From assembly GCA_007570785.1 (NCBI GenBank), contig ML660201.1, positions 43,417,473-43,481,472 of the forward strand: a stretch of DNA of 64,000 bases, read 5' to 3'. Of this stretch, positions 15,474 through 28,085 are shown one piece after another. Each line of letters begins with the position of its first letter. Positions within the stretch are counted from its first letter, which is position 1. The notes under the pieces are model-generated. The model searched no databases. It was not told the DNA's origin and worked only from the letters and a program-made list of their open reading frames with translations. This DNA is from Antilocapra americana (lineage: Eukaryota > Chordata > Mammalia > Artiodactyla > Antilocapridae). The position numbers were made by a program, and so were the translations under genes.

Positions 15474-15651
15474 TTTAGGATTATTACATCTTCCTTATGA
15501 AATGACTCCTTTATCATCATGAAATGTCTGCATCCTCGATAACATTTCGTGTTCTGAAGTCTACTTTGTTGGTTATTAATAAAGCTTTCTTTTGACTGGT
15601 TTTTAATTTTGATTAGTTTTGCATGATATATAGTTTTCTGTCCATTTATTG

Positions 15652-15735
15652 TTGTGCAGTCACTCTCACGTCTCCTACAATGGCAAGCAGATTTTTTTTT
15701 TTTTTTACCACTGAGTCACCTGGGAAGCCTCTTCT
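15652..15735 (-). mobile_element. Internally deleted Bov-tA SINE fragment
   Basis: The reversed Bov-tA 3' edge 'ttgtgcagtcactc' is joined almost directly to the head segment 'gtctcctacaatggcaagca'. A run of about 14 T follows, then 'accactgagtcacctgggaa' and gcc. The middle 130 or so bases of a normal Bov-tA are missing. Confidence 0.75.
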
Positions 15736-16035
15736 GTCCTTTCACTTTCAAATTATTTGTCACTGTAAATTAGGTTTCTTATAGACACTATAGAATTGAG
15801 TGTTTTTATACGTATATAAAATCTGATAACCTCTAGATTTTAAATAAGGGTATAGCTGGGTTTAAATCTATCATCTTGTTATTTGTTCTCTACTTGCTCT
15901 ATCCACCAAACTTTCCTTTCCTGCTCATTGAAAAAAGTTAAATGAGCATTTGAAGAATTCCATTTAATCTCTAATACAGACTTATCAACTATACCTCTTT
16001 ATTTTTTGAGCGTCTCTTCTAGATCCAGTGTCAGC

Positions 16036-16235
16036 ACAAGTTTTCTGTGGAGTGCCAGAGAGCGACTATTTTAGGATTTGCAGGCCATGGGGTCTCTGTG
16101 ACAACCAGTCAACTTTTCCATCCTAACACCAAATAGCCATAAACATGAGTGAGTGTGACTGTCTTCCAGTAAAACTTAATCTGTTAAAGCAGACAGCCAA
16201 ATACTTTGTCAATGTAGGAGGTGAAAAAGGCAGTA
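16036..16235 (+). mobile_element. hAT-type DNA transposon relic
   Basis: Decayed copy of the family seen at 17615: 'gactattttaggatttgcag', 'gccatggggtctctgtgaca' and 'ttccagtaaaacttaatctg' correspond to the 'aggctttctggacc' and 'ttccaataaaactttatttg' sections there. Borders are uncertain. Confidence 0.6.
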
Positions 16236-17614
16236 AATGTCTTTTTTGTCTATGAGCTGAAGCTTGCTGGCCTATGCTCTATGGTTTACCATTTTACTCT
16301 CTAACTTCTCGTTGTCTACCTTCAGATAATTCCACCAAATGTACAAGCACTTTTCCATGCTATATGGATATTTCCTTGTTTCTGTCCTTCGTGCTATTTT
16401 TATATTTCACTTTCATAGATGCTATAAACCCCACAATCCACTGCTGTTATTTTTGCTTTAAATAATCAACTGCTATAAAGAAACTTTAAAATGAGAAACA
16501 ATGTTTTCATATTTATACATGCATTTACCCTTTCTGGCATTCTTCATTTCTTTTGTATGGATTTGTATTTCTTTCTAATGTTGTTTTTCTTCAGTGTGAA
16601 GAAATTCCTTTATATTTCTTAAGGGGCAGATCTCCTGGTGGCAAATTCTCAGCTGTGGTTTGTCTGAAAATTTTTCTTTCTGACTTCAATTTTTTAAGGT
16701 ATCTTCACCGAATAAGAATTCCAGGTGGACCTTTTCCCCTAGAACTCTAAAAATTTCTGTTGTCTTCTGGATTGCACAGTTGTTGACAAGAAGTCTACAA
16801 TGACTTTTACTCTACTTTTAAGATTTCTCTTAATCTTTGGTCTTGAGCAATTTGATTATGATCATGATATACCTTGACATAGCTTTCTTCATCTTTACTT
16901 TGGGCTTTGTTGACCTTCTTGGATTTGTGAGCCTATATATTTTTTTTCTTTACATTATCATGTTGGTTTTGCCATACATTGACATCATCACATTTAGAAA
17001 ACTTGAACTATTTCTTCAAACATTTTTTGCCTCCCTTCTATCTACTATCTTCTGGGACTCCAAGTATATGAATATTAGATTATGTGATACTACCCCATAG
17101 GTCACCAAGGTGGTGTTCATTTATTTTACATCATTATTTTTTTGGGTTACTGCTATCTCTTCAAATTCCTTGATCATTCTACTCTGCTGTTAGGTCAATC
17201 CAGGGAATTTTTCATTTCAGATATATTTTCCAGCTCTCAAAGCTCCATTTGGATCTGTTTTACATTGCCCCATCTTTTCTCACTTGGTCATATGTTCCTT
17301 TTAAGTATATAAACATATTTATAATAGTTTTTAAAGTCTTATAAAGTAATTCTCCACTAATTCCATCCCATCTGTCATTTCTAGGTCTGCCTCTATTAAT
17401 GGAATTTCCCACTAGTTATGGATCACATTTCTTCACCAGTCTAGAAATATTTGACTGGATGCTGAACACTTTATCTGGATTTTGTTGTCTTCCTTTAAAG
17501 AGTGTTGAGCTTTGTTTTGGCAGGCATTTAGGTTACCTGCAAGTCAGTCTGCTCCTTTTCAGACTTCTTTTCAAATACTGTTAGCAAGGGTTTCAGGTAG
17601 TTTTTACTATAGAA

Positions 17615-17795
17615 CAGGAGTTGTCAAAATTGTTTTGTAAGGGGTCAGACAGTAAATATTTTAGGCTTTCTGGACCTAAACCACATAATCCAACTATGTA
17701 AACAAATCCTTGTGACTGTGTTCCAATAAAACTTTATTTGCAAAAACTGGAAGCAGGTTGAATTTGGCCCACTGATCACAGTTTGCCAACACCTA
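17615..17795 (+). mobile_element. hAT-type non-autonomous DNA transposon
   Basis: Termini are near-inverted: aggagttgtcaaa at the start and tttgccaacacct at the end pair at 11 of 13 positions. An imperfect 8-bp target duplication flanks it (ctatagaa 17607-17614, ctctagag 17796-17803). Internal 'gtaaatattttaggctttct' and 'ttccaataaaactttatttg' are diagnostic of a common mammalian hAT family whose exact name I am not sure of. Confidence 0.8.
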
Positions 17796-19551
17796 CTCTA
17801 GAGTTAGTTTAGCTGTACTATAAATGGCCCTTCTGGAATTTCTACTGACAGTCCAGGGTGTTCAACAAGGTCTTTCCACTCTGGCTGGTTATAACTTGAA
17901 CAAATCCCAGACCTATATGAGCCCTAGTTATTAGTCAGCTATAGCCCCCAGCTCTTCCTTTTTCCCTAGTAGTATTCTTTGTCTGGCCTTATGGACTGTC
18001 ATCCCATGTAAGTGTAGCTTAGCCTTCAGGCAAAACTCAAGAGGACCCCAAGGCATATTTATGGACCTCTTTCTCTGAATAGGTCCTTCCCTGCTCCCAT
18101 ACCATGCCTCTCCAATTTTAGCTATCTCAACCTTCCTAAACTCTTGTCTCTGTCTCTGCAATTCAATGAGATCACCACACTTTGCTTAATTCCCCATCTG
18201 TGGGCTGTATGATAGTCTGAAAAGTGCCTCCAGATGGAAAGTTGATTGCAGGGTGGCACAAAAGAAATGGAGCTAAGATGAACAGACAGTCCAGAGTCAG
18301 GAGAGTTACAGCCAGATTATTCCAGAACTGAGAGGCCTGTAAGGCTCCTGCTTGCCATTCTTTGCTAGAGTTCATCAAATACAGGAAGGCGTGATACATA
18401 GCAACTGTCTGTTCATTTTAGTTGCACTACGTTTTTCATAATGCCTCAGATTCCAATGTACTAGGGTGGCTTTTGCAAAAGTTAACATTTTTCTCCCTAA
18501 GTCTAATCATACTGTTGGGCTACCATTTTGGATCCCACTCTATCTTCCTAGGTTTGAAAGAAGAGGTTCAAAATTCATCCCGCTCTCCGAATATCCAGCA
18601 CTATTAGTCTTCCATGAAAAAGGAAAGGATTCGTGATAAAGAATAATCCAAAAGAAAAAAATTCCCTTGCTCAACTGCAAAAAGCATTTGAATGAAGTTA
18701 TGGAGATGAAAACAAAAAGGGCATTTAATAATTTCTCTCTATAGGAATAGATACCATTTTAGGAACAACCAATTTTACAGCTAGGCAACTAAGACTGAGT
18801 AAAGGGATAGATCTTATCTTCCTGTGTGGGTATTTGGTCCACAGACCCAGCATTCCTCTGACACTGATTCATTTCTCTCTTGCTGGCAACACTTCCAGGT
18901 GTGGAAGGACCGGACTAACACAGGCCACTGGTTTTTTAACATTCTCCTTTAACTGAAACTGTTGGTGTCTTCTTCCTGTGACAGGATGCGGGGATAATGT
19001 CTGCTTCTCTGCATTTTCTGGCTTATTTCACTTCATGCCGGATATCTGACATTTTTCAAGCACTTGTTTTGTTATTTGAAATGGGACCGTAGTGTGCCAA
19101 ATCTTTTCCCCCAAGGCAGCAGAAAAAATTAATAGCTTTGCTCAAGGGATGTTAAATAGCAGAATATCTCACTGCTATGAAGGATTTATTACTGCTTTAT
19201 TTTGGTTTTTTAACTTAACAGGGTGTTAAGTATAAGAGCTCTACATATTGGACTCAAATCACCAGGAGAGCTGGCCTATTTGTAGAGGCCCAAGGCCTTG
19301 TAAGAAGAACCCTCTCACATCACTAGCTGAGCTTGAACTTCCTTCCCTAACACGTTCCTGAAAGACAGAGTAACAGCAATGAGAGAATTTCAAATTGGTC
19401 TCTGCCATCACCAGGTTTCAGAGAACTCCTGACAGGTTCTGGCTACAATCACCAGCATAAAACATCAAGCCTGTGCCCTTAAAATACTGTTTCCTGTTAC
19501 TCCCCACCTTTCATGTTTCAAAAAAACATTTCCCCAAATAAAAGGGACTTA

Positions 19552-19731
<180 letters not shown>

Positions 19732-20827
19732 TCAGGGAGAAGAAGAAAAAGAAATAGGGGTTAGAATCAGTGTCTCAGAAATACAAGCATTTTACTCCAA
19801 GCCAAGTTTTATTATGAGAAATGGAACAATTAACACTGTACCTGGAGCAAGAAGGCATTTTAATTCTAACACTGAATGTCTCATAAGCAACTAAGTGTAA
19901 AACACTTTTCATTCTGGACTGCATGGTTGCACTTTGCCACCTGCCTTGATACGTGCATGGTGACCCTGCCTAGGACATAACAGCGTGCTTGTTATTTCTG
20001 CACATTTGCAAAACACAGCATGCTTTCCTCCTAAGCTTGCCCAGTCAGGCTGCCAGGAAAGCCCAAGGGTGCTACAAGATTCCCTCGGGGCTTTGAACAG
20101 AATGTCCTTGGGAAGAAAGGAAGATGTGTCTGCTTTGACCCTCTCTTCCTCTCGGGTTTCCATCTTGACTTCTAGGTCAGGATCAGCTTTGTCAAGGAGC
20201 AGCAAGATGACCTTGGCAAGCCCCTCCTCTCCTCTGGACCTGCATTTCCTCACCTGCACAGTAAGGGCGGGGGAGGAGGGAATTCAGGATGGCAAGCCCA
20301 TGGCCACCTTACTGGTGTGCCGCCTCTCCCAGCTGACACTGCTGATGGGTAACCATAAACATTCCCAGGGAGCCTGGCCTCAGTCCTGGAATGCTCTTAA
20401 GAGACTCAGCAGCCACTTCCATCTGATTGCCACAGCTCTCTAAGATGCCACCCTCATGCTATGGGGCTCTCAGCATCTTTCTGATTCCAACTCATGTAAT
20501 TCCATGAATTGTAGAAAATGCATCCATCAGCAATTTCTCAAAACGTTGGCTCTTTCCTCTTTTACTAAGGTTTTCTTTGTATGGCTTGGGTTTCAAAAGA
20601 AATATGGACTGTTGAGATGTATGAGGTCAATTTTACAAAAGGTATGTGCTGGCAAAAAGCTACTTAAATAACAACTAAGTGAAAAATCCTAATTAAAACT
20701 CTTCCACGTGGACCATAAAGTCCTCTGCTAATATTAATTCTCTGTGAGACATGAGGAAAGTACCAAAGCCTCAGGAAAATAGAAGTCATAGAATTCACTT
20801 ATTAAGATGCCTAATGCAAGATGGCAA

Positions 20828-20985
20828 ATAAATTTGGCTCAGGAAATACTTGAGGAGCACCTCTTCTCCACGATGGGCCCCACTCCAGGAGCCAAGAAAA
20901 GAAAAACGTCTCCACTGTGGTCCTGTCTTTGAAACACTTAGTCCAGGGTGGGAATGAGGGTTTCAGACGTGATACACAGAAGACA
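20828..20985 (-). mobile_element. L2-like LINE relic
   Basis: Reversed L2 3'-end pattern: 'aaatacttgaggagcacctc', then 'cactccaggagccaagaaaa' and a following 'gtcctgtctttgaaacactt'. Weak. Confidence 0.45.
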
Positions 20986-21080
20986 TCGCAGGAGAGGGAA
21001 CTGACAAACAGCAGTTCTGCACCTTGATAAGCAGTTCTGCCCTCTGATAAGGCCAGAGGGTTAGACCCTTTCTCCCCTGC

Positions 21081-21342
21081 TGAAACTCAAGCTCCAATAT
21101 TTTGGTCACCTGATGCGAACAGCCGACTCATTAGAAAAGACACTGATGCTGGGAAAGACTGAAGGCAGAAGGAAAAGGGGATGACAGAGGATGAGATGGT
21201 TGGATGTCATCACCAACTCAATGGGCATGAGTTAGAGCAAGCTCCGGAAGATGGTGAAGGACAGGGAAGCCTGGTGTGCTGCAGTCCACGGGGTCACAAA
21301 GAGTCAAACACGACTGAGCGACTAAACAACAACAAAAACAAT
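21081..21342 (+). mobile_element. BovB LINE 3' end
   Basis: Severely 5'-truncated BovB: 'tccaatattttggtcacctg', 'gacactgatgctgggaaaga', 'gatgacagaggatgagatgg' and 'gagtcaaacacgactgagcg', ending in a CAA-rich tail. The frame corresponds to the C-terminal end of the BovB reverse-transcriptase ORF, but only as a short remnant. Confidence 0.93.
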
Positions 21343-23659
21343 CCCTGCAAGGACTTGCTTTGCTCCACAGAAGCCGTGTTTTGTCTAGGCCACCCTGGGC
21401 TCTAGCTGCCACCAGAGTGCTACCCCTCCATCGTAGACGAGTCCCAGGTGGACTTCACTGAGTTTTGCCACAGCATCCTTCCTTACCAGCAAAGGAACTG
21501 TCCAACCCTGGAGGTACCCCAGCTTTTACCCCCATTCTCTGCTCCCCACTGGTCATGCTGAAAAGCCAGTTCTTCCCTCCAGGTCTGTGTCATTCCTCAC
21601 ATGCCCTCAAGAGCACCCCTTGATACTCAGAACACCATCCGAGTGGGCTAATAAATTCCTTTATGGTGAAAGTTAGCCAGAGTCAATGTGTTTTCAATTT
21701 TAAAAGCCTTGCTCATCCCCAGCCTCCACACTCATGCGTCCTCCAGATCTCCCAATAGGTCCTCTCTCAGTCTGGCTCGTCCCGTGTACCCCACACCACC
21801 CTTCACCAGGCTGCAAGACCTTCCTGGACCACGACCTGCTCCTTCCGCACAGCAGCCACACCCTCCAGGCTGGGGTGAGCAGCTGAGATCTCCCAGAGCA
21901 ACGGCATGTGTGCCCCCTTGTCCTCCAGGCAGACCTCCAAGGACTTCTCTGTTTACTCTCGGGAGTCCCTGTGAGCCTCGTGAGAGCAAGGGCTCATTTT
22001 CCCATTCACTGCCACATCCCCAGCTGGTGAGCTCCCACGGGGCATACACTCAGGCCACTGTGGAACAGCGACCGACGTCACTACTGACTACAGAGGAGAG
22101 ATTCGGGAAGGCTTTGATGAGGTAGAGACACTAACTTAGAGAGCTCAAAGGAAAAGATGTAACCAGAAGTAAAACTCTCTGAATAAACCAATCTGCTACC
22201 CTCAAATTGGACCCTGGCCACCAAAGGTAGACCATCAGGATGTTTTTGAGAGTTAGAACTGTAAGGGAACAAGATAAGCAGGAAACAGCATGTCGATTTG
22301 ACAATTCTTCTTCCCTTTTTATCCTTTCTGCTTTATTTACTGGGCCAGACAGGAAAAAAAAAAAGGCTTTTGCTCCCATCAATATTCAGAGCAGTAACAT
22401 CTCTACGTCAACACAGCACTATACTTTAGAGCAGACAAACAAGACAGGGAACAGAGAGTACACCTACCAAACACAGCTTATTTTTCCCTCTGTAGCTTTT
22501 ATTTGTAAGTAATTTTGCCACAATAATACAAGGGCCATTTGTGCAACTGAATTGTTTAGGGCTCTTTTATCCCTCTCTCATCCTCCCCTCTCTCCTTTTT
22601 GAAGATTTTTGGTTTCTCTTTCCAAAATCCTCCACACATTACTTGATGGAATTGATTATATGAAATGTAACCTTGCTTTAATGCAGTTCTTGACTACAGA
22701 GATTCTACCATGATGCCAGCTGAACAATCACAGCCTGAAGAGCACGGCAGACCAGTCTGCCTAGAAGCCAGGTCATCCTGGCCCACAATCCTGCTGTTCA
22801 AAAGGACTCTTAGGAAACAAACGCCCTTCTACATTAAGCAAATGCTGTGTTAAAGAAAACTCTTGCAAAACAACAATCCTCGGAAGGGGAGGTAATTACT
22901 TCACAAGAGGACTGCTCATTTGAGAAAAGAATGCTAGGTTAGTGATTTGTACGGAAGCCACCAGAAAAGGTCAGGTTCTTTACAAGATGGGGTGGGAACG
23001 CGCACCTGGGTGAAGGACAGCGAGACGTCGCTCAGAGAAGATACGCAGTCAGAGTCCAAGATGGGTGGGGGTACAAGGAAGTCACCATGGTAAGGAAGAA
23101 GGAATGGGAGGACTGGAAAGAGGTAAGCGGGAGCCCTCCAGAAATGAACGTGAAACGAGGTAGCCCCTGGGCAGGGGCTGTATCTTAAAAGCCCTACTCC
23201 AGGCCAAACAAGCAAAGTACATGATTCTTCTACCCCATCTCCCTGCATTTGCCAGGCATGCTCACCCAGCCACCAGCAGGGATCCACCTCACTAACAGGG
23301 GATCCTGGATGAGCAGGGCCAGCCAAACCCTCTTTTAAGAAAGCAGAAAGCACCAAGCCTTCACCAGAGACCACTCTGTTATGTGGATGAACGTCCCCTA
23401 TGAGACCCAAGTCACTAGAGAAATGAAAGCTGAACATCTAATTCTGAAACCTGACTTACCTTCTTTCGACAGTGAAGTTTCACCAAGCAGGAGAGGCTCT
23501 AAAGCAAGAGTCTCTAAACCAGTTAACCCCATACAAAGCCTTGAGAAACAGAAACTCAACTAGCAGGGAACAGTTGATGCCAGGATCCTTACCCGTACTT
23601 GGTGGTCAGCTGTCCTATTTTCAAGGATTCCTTTACTAGCACTGTGATATAAACATTCA

Positions 23660-23765
23660 TCCATCATGAATCTATCCATCCATTCATGCATCCCTGAGCA
23701 CCTGTGTCTCCCTCAGAAAGCCTGGTCCCTACCCTCACAGAAGTCCCCACCTGCTGTCAAAAGAT
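23660..23765 (-). mobile_element. L2-like LINE relic
   Basis: Reversed L2 tip: 'atccattcatgcatccctga', 'gcacctgtgtctccctcaga' and 'ctggtccctaccctcacaga'. Short and degraded. Confidence 0.45.
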
Positions 23766-23981
23766 CAACAGAGGCTTCACTAGCCAGGTAAGGCTTATCT
23801 CTTTGCTTTGCTCATCACCCAAAGGCTCAAGTCTTTGCAGAGGTCTCCTGGCACACACCCTGGCAGTAAGAGACAGAAAGTCTCCCCATTCACACACACA
23901 TCCCTTCTGGGTAATACCACCTGGGCTCCTAATAGGCAGTGATCATTTCTGTCTTTGTAACCCCAGCATCCAGCACCATAC

Positions 23982-24197
23982 CAGTCTCTGATGGCTCAGA
24001 TAGTAAAGAATCTTCCTGTAATGCAGGAGACCCAGGTTTGACCCCTGAGTCAGGAAGATCCTCTGGAGAAGAAAATGGCAACCCACTTCAGTATTCTTGC
24101 CTGGAGAATTCCATGGACAGACGAGCCTGGTGGGTTACAGTCCATGCAGTCACAAAAAATCAGAAATGACTGAGCAACTAACATTTTCACTTTCCAA
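23982..24197 (+). mobile_element. Bov-tA SINE
   Basis: Forward orientation. The tRNA head 'tctctgatggctcagatagt' with 'caggagacccaggtttgacc' (B-box-like) is followed by 'aatggcaacccacttcagta', 'agtccatgcagtcac' and 'atgactgagcaactaacatt'. The 8-bp target duplication caccatac lies at 23974-23981 and 24198-24205. Confidence 0.93.
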
Positions 24198-24814
24198 CAC
24201 CATACAGGGCACACATAAAGTACTCATGTGTCCCAACAGGAGGTAGACAAGAAAAAAAAAAAGACAAGGGATTAAGCAACAAGGCCAGACTGAAAGAGGG
24301 CTATAAAAACATGAGAATTTAGGATTCTAGCATATGTAAACAACAAACAAGCAGGAATATTTCTAAATTACCAAAAACCCTTCCTAGAACAAGTGTGGGC
24401 TCAACGGTCAGATTGTAGAGAACAGCTGATTCCAGCATCTCCCAGGTCCTTCCTTTCAATCCCAGCTGGAACCCCTGTGAACACCCTTACCTTCTAGCTT
24501 GCTCACTCCTCTCCTGCAAGAGCATTCACTGCACGTCATGGGCTGGCTGACCTGCTCCCTTCTACTATGCTCCCAAGTTCATGCTTTCCCTTCTCCACAC
24601 CTCTGTCCATTCTGCTTCACCCACCTTGTGCGCTAGCCCTACCCCTACAGGTGTCAACTCCCATCTCTGGTGAGTACACAACCCTGACACAGAACTAACA
24701 CAAGCCCAGCATGGAGTTGTGGAGAGAACACAGGGCCTGGAGCTGAATCTGTATTCTGCTAGCCCCACTCAGCCTCGACTCACTCAGGTCCACATCCTGT
24801 TCTTCACTACAGGA

Positions 24815-25165
24815 TGCCTCCCTCCACCCTCACCCCAATTCCTGCCTTTACATCATACTAAGTTCTACCTGTACTTCAAAGCTCAGCTTAAATGACACTT
24901 TCTCAGCAAAACTTCTGCTGACCTCCCAGACAAAATTCAGGCCCACTGGTATATGCTGTCAAAGCTCACCATATTTCTGCATAGCACTATTCACAATGGA
25001 ATATTTAAATTAAAAAAAAACTACCTCTTTGATATTTGTCTATCCCAATAAATGATAATTTCTTATAAAATCAGGGACCATTTCTATTTCATACATCACT
25101 GTATTTCCAAGTCTGTCACAAAAACAGATACTCGATATTTATAAATGAGGAAATAAATGGGCAAA
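24815..25165 (+). mobile_element. L2 LINE 3' region
   Basis: Forward L2 pattern: 'ctgtacttcaaagctcagct', 'aacttctgctgacctcccag', 'cagggaccatttctatttca' and 'cactgtatttccaagtctgt'. It ends in an A-rich tail with ATAAATGAGG. Confidence 0.65.
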
Positions 25166-25207
25166 ATGAGAGGTTCTGACCAAACATTATTCAACAGCCT
25201 TTCCTGC

Positions 25208-25620
25208 TAAGACATTCCGTAATTGTTTTAGTCGGCTCAGGCTGCCATAACAAAATACCACCGGCCGGCTAGCTTGAACAACAGAGGCTTATTTCTCAGT
25301 CTGGAGGCTGAGAAGTCCAACATCGAGGTGTCAGTTGATCTGGTGTCCGGTAAGAACACTTTTTCTGGCCTGTGGAAGGCTGGCTTCTCATGCTGTCCTC
25401 ATCTGGCCTTTCCTTGGTGGAAATGTACACAGAGAGAGAGAATTCACCCTTCCTCTTCTTTTCAGGGCACTAATCCCATCATGAGGGCCCCATCCTTAAG
25501 ACCTAATCTAACCCTAATCACTCCCCAAAGGCCCCACCTCCAAACACCACCCTATTAAGGGTGAGTTTTGAACATCAACATGTGGGAATACATACATCCC
25601 ACCCGTAACAATACTACAGG
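25208..25620 (-). mobile_element. MaLR (MLT1-like) LTR relic
   Basis: Matches a reversed MLT1-type LTR in order: 'ggctgccataacaaaatacc', 'ggcttatttctcagtctgga', 'atctggcctttccttggtgg', 'agggcactaatcccatcatg', 'ggccccacctccaaacacca' and 'tgaacatcaacatgtgggaa'. No internal retroviral genes remain; it is a solo LTR of an ancient ERVL-type element. Confidence 0.7.
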
Positions 25621-26424
25621 CCCTGTTCCAGGAAAACACCCCGACTAAAAACCCAGGAAGAACCTTACAGCTTCTGCTCTGCACCATGACCTCCCAGCCT
25701 CGTAGGAGAGAGGAGCACCTACAAAGGCAAATCGGTCAAGGGTGATGAGAGGTCCAGGGCTGCAGGAGCACGGGTGTGAGGGGAGGGGGAACCAAAGGAC
25801 GCATGGGCCTGGGGCCGGGGGAGGTTCTAAGTCTTGGCTTCTCATCTGCAAAACAAGAAGTCTGAATGGGTGATGTTTTCCAGCTGCGAAACTACAATTC
25901 TTTATGACCTGAGGAGTGAGGTCCAGACTCGGGCTTCAGTAGGAGGCCACTTCAGAAGTGAGGGCTCAAGGATGCTGTGGAGGATGACAAACCAGGGGCA
26001 GCAAGGTCCGGGAGAAGCTGCTGCCTTGTCAGGTGACCAGGTCATCTGAGGTCACCAAGAGACCCTCCCTCCTACTGCCTCACACATTCCAGGAGGTACT
26101 CTCAGGAATGTGTCACCTGAGACACATTTAGCCACTCATACAGGGTTTCTATGGGTGATTCAACCTGCTGTAGACCACGGCAGGGGAGACAGCAGGTGGC
26201 CTCCCCTCAGAGAACTAGCATGTAAACAGAGGTAAGGCTTTCCTCTGCGAGTGTTAACAAAGTCTTACACGGCTGCCAGTGGGTAGCTGGATGCCAGGCT
26301 TATGTTAAGAGACTGGCTGGAATAGTTGGTGCGCCTTCCTTCTTCTTCACCTTTGGTTTAAAAGTACACCCTGAAGAGCACATGCAACTGAGTCCATTTC
26401 TTGCGGCTCTCAGCTGAGTCATCC

Positions 26425-26560
26425 GCCCCCACCCCCTGCTTCTCAGTTTCCTCGTCTATAAAACCGGGACACTCATCCTTCCCACCCAGGTGACGGTGAA
26501 AATCAGATTAAGTGAGGTCTGAAAGAGCCCTGTGAATAGTCAGACACTCGCCCTCAGAGG
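26425..26560 (+). mobile_element. MIR SINE relic
   Basis: Forward MIR second half: 'cttctcagtttcctcgtcta', 'taaaaccgggacactcatcc' and 'gtgacggtgaaaatcagatt', then AAGTGAGG. Confidence 0.6.
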
Positions 26561-27039
26561 CCACTGGCTACAGGATAGGGAGAGGCCACACTTGCAGGCT
26601 CTGGAAGTAGAATCCCAACAGGAGGATCAGGATATGGGACAGAAACCTTACAGGACCGATGCTAGCCAAGTGACCACCCAGGCTGGGTAGGGCCACCACA
26701 TAGGATGCCATTCAGAATGTACCTGAGATGAGAAATGGAGGTGACCAGGGAATGCCCTGGCTGAGCACTCCACGGAGACCAAACTCAAGGACATCTGGTC
26801 GGTGGGAAGGAGACACGAAGCTGACAGGGCCCTTTCTCCTGTGGCCTCCCTACTCACTGGCTGAGTAGGAGCTGCAGTACAGAGGCTGCAGGAGCTAAAG
26901 CAAGCAACTGGCAGGGGGTGGCTTCTTTCGGTTCTTGTCACCTCGCAAAACTCACAGGGTAACAACTCCCTGAGTTTCCTCTGGGAATTGCTTCTTCCCT
27001 ACTTTCAGTCCAGCGGCCACAGGGGTTGGCCTGTGGCCC

Positions 27040-27430
27040 AGGTTATTGGGCCAGGGATAGGCATGTGACCCAATGCCCACCACCCAGGTCCAGGCAGAAC
27101 TAATCCCAGGTTTCACTCAGCCACTAGGCTAGAAGTTCTGTCACTGGCTCAACTGAGCTCTTTGAGGCTGCAAGCCTAGAGTTGCCAGGGGGACATAAAG
27201 ATGAAAAGCCAACACCAAGGGAAGTCAAGGCAAAAGATGAGGAGAGGGAGTTAAACGGAAAGGCAGAGGCAAGCGCCTGGCTCTGATGCCACCATATGAG
27301 TCCCTGGATCAAGCTGGACCTGGAACCTGAAGCCAAACTTCTCCCCCGACTTTGGGCTTTTCGGTTACAAAAGCCAATAAACTGAGCCAGTTTAGGCTGG
27401 GTTTCGGGTCAGTTGCTAACTAAAGTCCTA
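27040..27430 (+). mobile_element. LTR-like mammalian repeat (MaLR/ERVL type, tentative)
   Basis: Contains 'ggcatgtgacccaatgccca', 'aagccaacaccaagggaagt', 'gagtccctggatcaagctgg' and 'ttttcggttacaaaagccaa' followed by taaactgagccagttt. The order and the AATAAA near the 3' end resemble an old LTR in forward orientation. Family assignment is from memory and uncertain. Confidence 0.45.
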
Positions 27431-27884
27431 GGTAAACATCAGGCACCTACAGAATCACTCTGCTTCTCTGAAAGTTAAAGCATCTAAGAGACTCTTCAGC
27501 AGCTCCTCACTTCCCAAGAGATTCAACTCCTTGGATGATTCCCTTTGGCCCCCAGGCTTAGGAATGGTTCTCTAGGCGTAGGACCCAAGAGTTCTGCAAG
27601 CCACTGCCTCTGGGAATTCCTTGAGGCTCAGTTTTCCTGACTTCATTTTTCCATCTCATTCATTTTGTTGTCTTGAACTCTACCTGGTTTCTGGGACTCT
27701 ACACACTCCTGTAAACTTGATGCCTCAGACTTGCCTTGCTTCCCATTCCGCTTGTCCTGGAACCCCTTAGTAGCAGGTAGGTACATTCTGTGGTTTGTAG
27801 CCATACACTTTCTCACCAGCTTCACCATTGGGTGAAGGCACTGCCCAGATTTGCCCCATCTTGGCTTGCAGTTCAGGAACCCTA

Positions 27885-28085
27885 TTTCAATTTAACTCAA
27901 CCATATTCACTGGGTATCTATTCCATACCAGATGTGGTCCTGAGCACTGGAGATCAGTGATAACTAAGACACTGTCCATGTCCTGGAGAATAGCAGATGC
28001 ATACGTAAACATTTATAGACACAGCAGACAACGATCACAGCCAAAGTAGAGTACTGGGAATATCCTGTAGGGAGATATGGATTGG
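27885..28085 (-). mobile_element. L2 LINE 3' end relic
   Basis: Reversed L2 pattern: 'actcaaccatattcactggg', 'tatctattccataccagatg', 'ctgagcactggagatcagtg' and 'actaagacactgtccatgtc'. Confidence 0.65.

Larger units (their letters stand above)
13340..17600 (-). mobile_element. Old L1 LINE, 3' end to 5' region, decayed
   Basis: Low end: reversed L1 3' UTR and ORF2 C-terminal part ('tacttcatacaaaataaaat', 'aattggcatttctccagtga', 'gaacatcttttcaggtgctt', 'tttgcccatttatgtactgg', 'agttctttataaattctgag'). The ORF2 body follows to about 15 kb ('attgagtcttccagtccatg'). Then come more divergent L1-like sequence and a 5'-type section at 16.5-17.6 kb ('cttctgggactccaagtata', 'tctggattttgttgtcttcc'). It may be two separate old fragments. 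It is interrupted by a Bov-tA fragment (15652-15735) and an hAT relic (16036-16235). No ORF survives. Confidence 0.75.

Noticed and set aside
22934..23437. 167-codon minus-strand open frame
   Set aside because: No recognisable domain and no flanking splice logic linking it to CACNA1D.
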